Source: Clostridiaceae bacterium
GTDB taxonomy: Bacteria > Bacillota > Clostridia > Lutisporales > Lutisporaceae
Assembly (NCBI GenBank): GCA_028697435.1
Contig: JAQVFD010000106.1
Location: forward strand, 1 to 7,126
Direction: 5' to 3'
Length of the DNA stretch: 7,126 nt
Below the pieces are notes generated by a model. The model worked only from the letters and a program-made list of their open reading frames with translations, was not told the origin of the DNA and did not search any database. This document shows, in pieces, positions 1-5,622 of the stretch. The position numbers and the translations under genes were made by a program. How positions within the stretch are numbered: the first letter of the stretch is position 1; every line of letters starts with the position of its first letter.

Positions 1-129
1 AAGCTTTCAAAGGCGGATGAAGAAATTATGAAAATCGCTGAAAAAAACCTAAACGAAGAATTTGCATTAGCGTTGAACATTTCCCCTGACGAAGTCGTTC
101 CATATATTCTTGAACGAATCCCTATGTGA
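1..129 (+). CDS. C-terminal end of an unrecognised protein (5' end outside window)
   Basis: Frame 1 is open from the first base to a TGA at 127-129 and gives 42 residues ending in ISPDEVVPYILERIPM. The codons look ordinary and the peptide is mostly helical, with alternating acidic and basic residues. The stop lies 20 nt before the preferred TTG start of the LUD gene, so the two are probably co-transcribed. I do not recognise the family. The helical tail would suit the end of an iron-containing alcohol dehydrogenase or another metabolic enzyme, but that is only a guess. The reading frame is reasonably safe; the function is unknown. Confidence 0.6.
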   Translation, partial: KLSKADEEIMKIAEKNLNEEFALALNISPDEVVPYILERIPM

Positions 130-134
130 ATAAG

Positions 135-140
135 AAGGAG
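135..140 (+). promoter_or_regulatory. Ribosome binding site that decides the LUD gene start
   Basis: AAGGAG at 135-140 lies 9 nt before a TTG at 150. An alternative GTG at 126, which overlaps the upstream stop codon, has no such site ahead of it and would place this motif inside the coding region. The TTG start is therefore preferred. Confidence 0.75.
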
Positions 141-149
141 AAAACAACA

Positions 150-752
150 TTGAAGTACAAAAAATTAATTCAAGCATTGGAGCATAACGGCTATAAGGTT
201 TCATTCTTTGAAACATCGGTCATAGCAGCAAGTTATATTGTTGAAAATGTAAGAGGAGTTACAGTTGGGTTCGGAGATTCGGCAACCCTTGCGTCAATGA
301 ATCTTGCAGAACTCCTATCAAATAACAATTCTGTGGTAGATCCGTCGAATTATTCCGGGTCAGAATTCAACGAAATTGCCAAAAAAACACTTACGACAGA
401 TACTTTTTTCACATCGGTAAATGCAGTGGCTGAAACCGGTGAATTGGTAAATATTGATGGGACTGGAAATCGAGTAGCCGGCTCTCTATTCGGGCATAAA
501 AAAATCTTTTTTGTATTTGGTACAAATAAAGTTGAGCCCACTCTTGAGAAAGCCATATGGCGTGCTCGTAATATCGCAGCCCCACAAAATGCCAAACGTT
601 TAGGCTATAATACTCCTTGTGCCGCTAAAGAAGATCACTGCTATAATTGTACAAGCCCCGAAAGGATATGCAACACGCTTAATATTCATCTAAAGAAGAT
701 GAAAGGCGTTGAAGCAGAGATAATCATAATAGATGAATTTCTGGGGATGTAA
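150..752 (+). CDS. LUD-domain (DUF162) protein, lactate-utilisation family
   Basis: This is a 200-residue cytoplasmic protein of the LUD fold (DUF162), the family of LutB and LutC, which take part in L-lactate oxidation. What shows it: the central block FFTSVNAVAETGELVNIDG followed by TGNRVAG, the FGTNK segment, the run ARNIAAPQNAKRLG, and the closing IIDEFLG. These are the conserved stretches of the single-domain clostridial form. Four cysteines near the C terminus (about residues 157, 164, 167 and 174 from the TTG) form a PC-x6-C-x2-C-x6-C pattern that might bind metal. The start is taken as TTG because AAGGAG lies 9 nt upstream; a GTG at 126 would add eight residues (MNKKEKTT). The gene is close behind another + strand gene and converges with the decayed SLH gene, with only 28 nt between them and no clear terminator. 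The family is certain. The substrate is not: no lutA or lutB partner is visible, so a lactate role is inferred from the family name only. Confidence 0.92.
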   Translation: MKYKKLIQALEHNGYKVSFFETSVIAASYIVENVRGVTVGFGDSATLASMNLAELLSNNNSVVDPSNYSGSEFNEIAKKTLTTDTFFTSVNAVAETGELVNIDGTGNRVAGSLFGHKKIFFVFGTNKVEPTLEKAIWRARNIAAPQNAKRLGYNTPCAAKEDHCYNCTSPERICNTLNIHLKKMKGVEAEIIIIDEFLGM

Positions 753-780
753 TTTTATAATGATGTCCTTTCTTTGATAC

Positions 781-1851
781 TTATTTTCCAAACTTATTAA
801 ATGTCCTTAAGCTCATAGCAATAGCCTGTTCTCTTGTAGTATTGGCATAACCGGAGGCTATCTCGGCAGATGTAACTGCCTTTGGCATGAACTTTCCATC
901 GGTTCCCTTAATTATTTCAAGTTTACTCATATATTTTACGTGTTCTAATGCCCAGGTAGATATTTTATCTTGGTCACTGAAGGTTGGAGCTCCTGCTATT
1001 GAATAATCAGCTCTATACCCATAGCTCTCTATGCCGCTGTTAAAAGCCTGCAAAGTAGCTTGTCCTTCAGGAGTGGATATTGATTTTAATGAAGAATACT
1101 GAGCTACCATACTAATATTCGGAGCAGTATACTTCATCTTGATTTGAACTTCTTTTATCAGGGCTTTAAGCTTTGTTTGCGCTTCTTTATCTATTTCCCC
1201 CATAAAATCCGCCTTTGGATATGGTCTCAACTATTTCCAGACCATCTAAATACTTTTCCATCACCTCATCTGCGGTTTCTCCCTCCGGTATTGGATTTTT
1301 CTTCTCCTCTTCTTCTTTAGCTCTGCTTACTTCTGAGGTGGCTTTTATAAATGCAGTAAACTCACTTTCTTCCAATATTAGCTTAAGAGCCTCATTAAAT
1401 TTTTTCTCCGACATATATTAATTGTACATTGCTTTACGAGCAGACCAATAGCCTTTTTCTATTGCCATTGCCATTCTGAAACAGGTGTATGATTTATCTT
1501 TTTTCCCTGTGTCCATATATATATTACCCAAACTTACCAATAGGGAAAGAGCATCTTTGCTGAATTTTCCATCTTTAATCGATAGTATCAATCCGTAATT
1601 ATATATTTTTATGGCATCCGCATAATACTTCTCCATGTTTTTTCTGTTTTTCCTTCTATGAGCAAATCATCATAATATGATGCAATGGCTGATGCAAAAT
1701 TCCCTCCTCCAACAGCACTTTTGGGATCTAATGCAAATACTGCACTTGCTATAGAAAGATAAAAATTTTTGGCATTGGTATAGTTTGCTGCTACTGCTAC
1801 AGCTCCAGAGGCTTCTTTTGCTTTTTTTACTGCTATTCCTCCCTTATTCTT
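781..1851 (-). pseudogene. Decayed TPR and SLH-domain surface protein gene
   Basis: Four adjoining reading pieces on the - strand read as one broken protein. Piece 1 (1851-1609) carries NAKNFYLSIASAVFALDP. Piece 2 (1636-1418) carries a TPR-like unit, LGNIYMDTGKKDKSYTCF. Piece 3 (1414-1187) begins MSEKKFNEALKLILEE. Piece 4 (read from about 1210 to 781) ends in an SLH domain with ISTWALEHVKYM, EIIKGTDGKFMP and TTREQAIAMSLRTF. Pieces 2 and 3 are in the same frame, separated only by a TAA at 1418-1420. Pieces 1 and 2 join if one A is added to the A6 run at 1638-1643. Pieces 3 and 4 join if one G is removed near 1209-1215, giving ISKADFMGEID. No start codon or signal peptide is present, although an SLH protein should be exported, so the 5' end may also be deleted. 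Piece 1 begins inside the last codons of the MscS gene. Sequencing errors or separate small coupled genes are alternatives, but four pieces making one coherent protein favours a pseudogene. Confidence 0.8.
1838..1844 (-). promoter_or_regulatory. Orphan ribosome binding site after the MscS stop codon
   Basis: On the - strand AGGGAGG directly follows (and touches) the MscS TAA. At the expected 7-nt spacing there is GTA (1830-1828), not ATG, GTG or TTG, in the frame of the first pseudogene piece (KKAKEASGAV). It looks like a translation site whose start codon has been lost, or a chance purine run. Confidence 0.4.
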
Positions 1852-2635
1852 TTACATGCACATCCATTTGTGGATATGGTATAGACAGGCCCTCTTCATC
1901 AAAGCGTTGTTTCACTTTTTCTATAACATCAAAATGCACGGTCCAGTAATCTGCAGAATTGGCCCAAACCCTTACAGTGTATACAATAGCACTGTCTCCG
2001 TGTTCAGACATTCTAACAAATGGTTCAGGCTCTTTCAGTGTCTTAGGATGACTTGTTACAATTTCTTTTAATACACGGATAACTTTATTATAATCTGCTT
2101 CATAAGCGGCACTGAACTGAAAATCAACCCGTCGCGTATCCTTTTCAGAATAGTTTACCAAGCTTGCATTGGATAGGTTCCCATTTGGGATTCGGATTAC
2201 CTTGTTGTCAACCGTTACAAGATCAGTATACAAAATCCTAACGGCTTCAACAGTTCCGCTATATCCATTAGATTCAATATAATCGCCAACCTTAAATGGT
2301 TTTGTAACGAGTATAAGTACGCCACCGGCGAAATTAGATAATGATCCTTGAAAAGCTAAGCCTACGGCCAAACCTGCAGCGCCGAAAATTGCAACAAATG
2401 AAGTTGTCTCTATTCCGAGAATGCCTATTACTGCCACAATCAACATTGCTTTTAGTACAGCACTTACTATTGACTTTATAAAGGGCTTCAGTGTTGCGTC
2501 CAAACCCTTTTTGTCAATTATTTCCTCTACTATTTTTGTAAGCCACTTAATAATCAACAAGCCGACAACAAGTACAACAATTGCAAATACAATACTTTTA
2601 ATTATGGGCAAAACAATAGCAAATAGATTTATCAT
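1844..2635 (-). CDS. mscS: Small-conductance mechanosensitive ion channel, MscS family
   Basis: This 263-residue membrane channel opens under membrane tension and releases solutes during osmotic downshock; it works as a heptamer in the cytoplasmic membrane. Hydrophobic segments are visible at about residues 8-30, 58-77 and 80-110. The last has the glycine/alanine-rich pore helix pattern (GAAGLAVGLAFQGSLSNFAG) typical of MscS TM3. It is followed by the beta-domain block KPFKVGDYIESNGYSGTVE and IRIPNGNLSNASLVNYS, and then by the C-terminal alpha/beta domain ending in SIPYPQMDVHV. The length is close to that of E. coli MscS (286 residues), slightly short at the N terminus. The ATG start is well supported by GGAGG 7 nt upstream. 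It is the only intact gene between the catalase remnant and the TPR-SLH pseudogene. No good promoter lies directly in front of it, so it may be read from the promoter near 3157-3194. Confidence 0.96.
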   Translation of the reverse strand: MINLFAIVLPIIKSIVFAIVVLVVGLLIIKWLTKIVEEIIDKKGLDATLKPFIKSIVSAVLKAMLIVAVIGILGIETTSFVAIFGAAGLAVGLAFQGSLSNFAGGVLILVTKPFKVGDYIESNGYSGTVEAVRILYTDLVTVDNKVIRIPNGNLSNASLVNYSEKDTRRVDFQFSAAYEADYNKVIRVLKEIVTSHPKTLKEPEPFVRMSEHGDSAIVYTVRVWANSADYWTVHFDVIEKVKQRFDEEGLSIPYPQMDVHVKE

Positions 2636-2642
2636 AATTTAT

Positions 2643-2647
2643 CCTCC
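2643..2647 (-). promoter_or_regulatory. Ribosome binding site of mscS
   Basis: The - strand reads TTGGAGGATAAATT before the ATG at 2635, so GGAGG lies 7 nt from the start codon. This fixes the mscS start. Confidence 0.8.
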
Positions 2648-2676
2648 AATTTAAACTAGTTTTTATTTTTAACAAC

Positions 2677-2692
2677 AGCAGTCCGGCCTGCT
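2677..2692 (-). terminator. Short GC-rich hairpin, possible weak terminator
   Basis: AGCAG and CTGCT form a perfect 5-bp stem around a 6-nt loop. On the - strand it is followed by GTTGTT and then an A-rich stretch. The stem is short and the T tract is interrupted, so it would be a weak terminator at best. It sits just after the catalase remnant and before mscS, where the end of the original catalase gene could have been. Confidence 0.3.
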
Positions 2693-2700
2693 TAGGCGGT

Positions 2701-2961
2701 TTACATATCGGCGGAAATAGTTGCCTGCTCCTCAGTCATAATCTACACATACATGGTCCATTTGGGAAAGTCTCCGCTTTCGATAGCCTCATATAAGTCT
2801 TTACCATGATATTCACGATCCATACCGTTTATTTTTTCGGTTTCTTCATTGGATAGGTTTTTAATTCCTTGCTGGGTTTTGAAGTGGAACTTGCACCAAA
2901 CGCGTTCATTTTTCTCGTTATAGAAAGAGAAGGTATGCTCCCTGAAAAAAGAAAGTTTCAT
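2701..2961 (-). pseudogene. Internal fragment of a haem catalase gene
   Basis: The - strand frame encodes HTFSFYNEKNER, KFHFKTQQGIKNLS, DLYEAIESGDFPKWTMYV and, after an in-frame TAG at 2743-2745, IMTEEQA. This matches the central region of monofunctional haem catalases, where the usual text is close to HTFSFINAKNER, VKFHFKTQQGIKNL and PKWTLYIQIMTEEQA. The TAG replaces the expected glutamine (CAG). Similarity stops after TEEQA and a second stop follows at 2701-2703. Only about 75 of the roughly 480-500 residues remain. The catalytic histidine and asparagine (N-terminal part) and the haem-ligand tyrosine (C-terminal part) are absent, so it cannot be a catalase. The ATG at 2961 has no ribosome site and lies next to the junction with the DUF454 remnant. 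It is a relic, not a small gene. Confidence 0.87.
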
Positions 2962-2970
2962 AATCTGAGC

Positions 2971-3108
2971 TTATATACGAGGGGATGATGAAAAGCATGC
3001 TACAGAAACTAAAACAAATGGAGTTGTCGGCCACACAGGCAAAAACAGACCAATGGCTCCCAATCCCAGAAAGAAAAAGCCTAAGCTTGTGATAAGAATT
3101 GTTTTCAA
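2971..3108 (-). pseudogene. Truncated 5' portion of a DUF454 (YbaN-type) membrane protein gene
   Basis: Forty-five codons from a TTG encode one hydrophobic stretch, including LGFFFLGLGAIGLFLPVWP and TTPFVLVSVACFSSSPRI, then a TAA. The pattern G-x-I-G-x-x-LP-x-x-PTTPF-x-L plus the CFSSSPR motif is the N-terminal signature of the DUF454/YbaN inner-membrane family, whose members run to about 115-130 residues. The rest of the protein is missing; 10 nt after the stop the catalase fragment begins. The front end looks intact. TTG is the only possible start, because an in-frame TAG lies two codons upstream. GGTGAT, which pairs with the extended 16S 3' end, is 9 nt before it, and a promoter lies about 50 nt upstream. 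A short peptide may therefore still be made, but the gene is broken. The family's function is not known. Confidence 0.8.
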
Positions 3109-3115
3109 TCGCTAT

Positions 3116-3366
3116 TCATCACCACTCTTTATTAATTAATAGGACTTATCATTAATATTATAGCATGTATAATTATTTTCACAATACTTTTCAATAATAA
3201 TCACTTAGGCATTTTTGTCTTTCGCCTATAAGCTGTTTTTCTGCTGTTTTCTCCTTGTGTTACCTCCTTCAAGCTAAGCCTTCCTAAACTTTCGCTTTTA
3301 TTTTAACCCGAAAAATGGTTTTACTGATTATGAGATTGCTATCATTTCAAAGGTATTAACATTTCT
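3116..3366. other. Spacer between the SLH operon and the decay zone
   Basis: About 250 bp without a confident gene. It contains the - strand promoter described separately, a 12-bp AT palindrome (TATTAATTAATA at 3130-3141), and a possible hairpin with arms CTTAGGC (3204-3210) and GCCTATAAG (3224-3232, two-base bulge). It also holds a 23-codon - strand micro-ORF at 3201-3272, starting TTG, with AGGAAGG 6 nt upstream. Its product would be very basic (ENSRKTAYRRKTKMPK). I do not recognise it; it may be the 3' end of a lost gene, a leader peptide or chance. No clear Rho-independent terminator for the SLH operon is present. Confidence 0.5.
3157..3194 (-). promoter_or_regulatory. Sigma-A-type promoter(s) facing the DUF454 remnant
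   Basis: Two overlapping - strand matches are visible. One is TTGAAA (3194-3189), a 17-nt spacer, then TATACA (3171-3166). The other is TTGTGA (3184-3179), a 16-nt spacer, then a perfect TATAAT (3162-3157). Either would start transcription around 3150-3160, about 45 nt before the TTG of the DUF454 remnant. The surroundings are AT-rich, which raises the chance of accidental matches, but position and orientation fit a real promoter. Confidence 0.55.
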
Positions 3367-3377
3367 TCACCTTTGAA
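3346..3377 (-). repeat. Perfect 9-bp inverted repeat at the end of the propeller-SLH gene
   Basis: TTCAAAGGT (3346-3354) and ACCTTTGAA (3369-3377) are exact inverted copies separated by 14 nt. The arm at 3369-3377 includes the last codons and overlaps the stop codon of the propeller gene. Transcribed leftwards, it forms a hairpin at the 3' end of the message but is followed by ATGATAGC, not a U run. It is not a standard terminator; it could protect the mRNA end or be chance. Confidence 0.35.
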
Positions 3378-5586
3378 CGATAATTTCATAGGTTCTTGAC
3401 TGAACCTGACTTCTTTCGCCGATAAAAACGGTCAATCTCGTGGTTCCTTCTTTATTACCTTTAACTGATGCACTATAACCCGATATTATGACGGTCTTTT
3501 CCGCAACTTCTCCAAGAATCCAGTTAGTACTCCCTCCCACAATATCGCCGTATATGCTTGCTATACTGTTATCATCCACCTTCCACATGGTAGTCTTTTC
3601 TGAATTTGAAAAATCACTGCCGCGGACGATAACATTAATGTTTATTGTCTGTCCGACAGAAACAATAATGGGTGATTGCTGAGCCAGTCTGAATTCGTCC
3701 AGTTGATATTTATCAATGTTTTCATACATTCTTTTGGCAAGAATAATTGCCTGTTCCCTGGTCAAAGCACCTTTGGGCATCATTTGATTATTGGACCCCT
3801 GAATGATTCCGCGGTAATTTATATAATAAACAGCATCTGCCGCCCAGTCTGCGATGTCTTTGTGATCCTTAAACAGTTTGGGAGAAAAAACATCTGTCTC
3901 CAATCCCGGTTTGATTTTGTTCATAAGCCTGAAAAACATCAATGAGGCCTGTTCTCGGGTCAGAAAGTCCTTCGACATAAACATATTATTCCCGGTTCCC
4001 GTAACAATTCCAAGCTCATGGGCTTTCAATACATAGGGATTGACCGTATCAATAAAGGGATTTGCCTCGGGTAGAGGCGCTGCACGGTTCATCAGGATTT
4101 CATAAACTCGAACCACCAGTTCACTAAAATCCTCTCGTGTTATGTTTTCGGTGTAGTTTCCAAGCAAGTTACTTGAGATAAGACCCAAAGCCTTGGCTTC
4201 ATCCACATCTTTCTGTGCCCAGGAACTGGGATAATTTCCTATGAAGGTATCCGGATTTTCGCTCCATCCCAGTTTTGCTATCCATCCGTCATATGCATAG
4301 GTTTTTGTGGGATTGTGAAGCCCTATCACATCCTTATCATTAGAATTGGTATACCCGGCTACTACAAATCCGTCCTCCTCTGCTACCAAGCTTTTTGGTT
4401 CATCCTCATTGCTTCCGCCTAAGCTCTTTTCCCATATTAATATACCTTCAGAAGACAGACCGGTCAACCAGAAATCCGAGTTCCCTTTTGAATCGCTGAT
4501 ATCTCCGTCGCTGGAATCACTGCGTGCAAGAATAGCATAATCGCCGTCACTTGTCTGCTTGATGCTTATAACATACTCATTCCGGCTTCCGCCAAGATAG
4601 TTTGCCCATTGGGGATTTTTCTCGCTATCAAATTTAACAACCATAATAATCGGACTATTGTTATATGTGTCAGAATACAAATCTATTGGGAAACTTCGTT
4701 TTGCAACGCTCTCATATCGATCGATCAGTTCCCTGTGATATTGGCTCACCGAAACCGCCCAAACAAACCCGCCGTCTGCGGTTCCATAAATGCTTTGATT
4801 ATCCTGTACAGAGGGCTCCTGCCAGAGAATATCTCCTTCCTGTGAAAACTGGGCAACAAAATCACCGGCAGAGATAAAATCCCCGTTATTCAGCTGTGCT
4901 ACATCATGTAGATAATATCCGGGCAATCTTTTTTGCCACCTTATATCTCCCTGAAAATCCAGCCTAACCGCATATGTATTACGAAAGCCGTTTTTTGCGC
5001 CTTCAATTCCCAACAGGTACCCTTCGTCGATAATGTGAAGACTTATCACTTTTCTTGCTTCCGTGTCCACATCCTGCAATACTTTTTCCCATAGAATATC
5101 ACCCTTGTCTGATATTTTTACCATCCATACCGCTAAGTCTGAGGACGGATTGTTTTGATTACTGACAACATCTCCGTTTTTCGAAAATGTCATACCTGCC
5201 AGTATAAAGGTTCCATCACTGTGCTGTCGTACAGCATATCCCATATCCCGTGCTGAACCCCCAAGAGTCTTATGCCAGACAGGATTTCCGCTGGCATCAA
5301 ACTTTACAACCAGCAAATCATCATCTTCACGAAAGCCGGAACCGGGCTCCTTCACCCGCTGTTTTGTAGTAATATCCCCGTCCGGAGAATTGGTTGTGCC
5401 TATAGCCAGATAACCACCGTCTGAAGTCTGTATCACTTCAGATATTTCGGTGTTGTCACTGCCGCCGAAAGCCTTTTGCCATTGAATCTGAGGTGACTCA
5501 TGAACCTGTGCCTGAACATTCAATGGAATTAAAATCGTTGTCATGTAAACTAAAACCAATAACAAAAGTTTTCTTCTTCCTTTCAT
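3367..5586 (-). CDS. Secreted beta-propeller-like protein with three SLH domains and a C-terminal beta domain
   Basis: A 739-residue exported protein, probably bound to the cell wall through its SLH repeats. The start is taken as the ATG at 5586, since AAAGGG lies about 9 nt before it; an ATG six codons upstream (5604) has no ribosome site. Numbers below count from 5586. A signal peptide covers about 1-26: MKGRRK, a leucine-rich core, and a likely cut after VQA. Residues about 34-440 hold a repeated unit of the form W-x-K-x-LGGS, TSDGGY-x-x-AG, then DGD and KFD-x-x-G. Seven Trp-anchored copies are visible, near 36, 104, 166, 217, 255, 327 and 385, as in a beta-propeller; copies four and five are degenerate. 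Three SLH domains follow at about 453-501, 510-559 and 571-624 (ITRED, LTREQA, LTREQA motifs). The last 110 residues look like a beta-sandwich of the bacterial Ig-like kind. The gene lies 36 nt behind the DUF6273-SLH gene and is surely in its operon. The ligand is unknown. Confidence 0.9.
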   Translation of the reverse strand: MKGRRKLLLLVLVYMTTILIPLNVQAQVHESPQIQWQKAFGGSDNTEISEVIQTSDGGYLAIGTTNSPDGDITTKQRVKEPGSGFREDDDLLVVKFDASGNPVWHKTLGGSARDMGYAVRQHSDGTFILAGMTFSKNGDVVSNQNNPSSDLAVWMVKISDKGDILWEKVLQDVDTEARKVISLHIIDEGYLLGIEGAKNGFRNTYAVRLDFQGDIRWQKRLPGYYLHDVAQLNNGDFISAGDFVAQFSQEGDILWQEPSVQDNQSIYGTADGGFVWAVSVSQYHRELIDRYESVAKRSFPIDLYSDTYNNSPIIMVVKFDSEKNPQWANYLGGSRNEYVISIKQTSDGDYAILARSDSSDGDISDSKGNSDFWLTGLSSEGILIWEKSLGGSNEDEPKSLVAEEDGFVVAGYTNSNDKDVIGLHNPTKTYAYDGWIAKLGWSENPDTFIGNYPSSWAQKDVDEAKALGLISSNLLGNYTENITREDFSELVVRVYEILMNRAAPLPEANPFIDTVNPYVLKAHELGIVTGTGNNMFMSKDFLTREQASLMFFRLMNKIKPGLETDVFSPKLFKDHKDIADWAADAVYYINYRGIIQGSNNQMMPKGALTREQAIILAKRMYENIDKYQLDEFRLAQQSPIIVSVGQTININVIVRGSDFSNSEKTTMWKVDDNSIASIYGDIVGGSTNWILGEVAEKTVIISGYSASVKGNKEGTTRLTVFIGERSQVQSRTYEIIVQR

Positions 5587-5622
5587 TATTAACCACCCTT
5601 TCATAGTATGATTTTATTAATA

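Noticed and set aside
126..149. GTG start at 126 for the LUD gene, overlapping the upstream stop
   Set aside because: The only ribosome site (AAGGAG, 135-140) lies downstream of it and is well placed for the TTG at 150.
350..595. Open frame on the - strand inside the LUD gene
   Set aside because: It is antisense to a well-conserved coding region, has no ribosome site and no family signature.
1215..1421. Serine-rich + strand frame opposite the TPR-SLH pseudogene
   Set aside because: Low-complexity mirror of the charged - strand sequence; no start signal.
2645..2680. Promoter directly in front of mscS (TTGTTA and TAAATT)
   Set aside because: The -10 would overlap the ribosome site, so the transcript would lack it; matches are only 4 of 6.
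2999..3092. Small + strand frame beginning MLQKLKQMELSATQ
   Set aside because: It is the complement of the DUF454 remnant, whose - strand protein signature is clear.
3262..3269. ACCTCCTT on the + strand, as at the 3' end of 16S rRNA
   Set aside because: Only eight bases match and no other rRNA sequence surrounds it; it is the complement of a purine-rich ribosome-site-like stretch.
3305..3320. AACC/GGTT hairpin as terminator of the SLH operon
   Set aside because: Only 4 bp of stem and no T run in the right place.
3488..4877. Several + strand open frames opposite the propeller-SLH gene
   Set aside because: All lie antisense to a long repeat-containing gene and have no family features.
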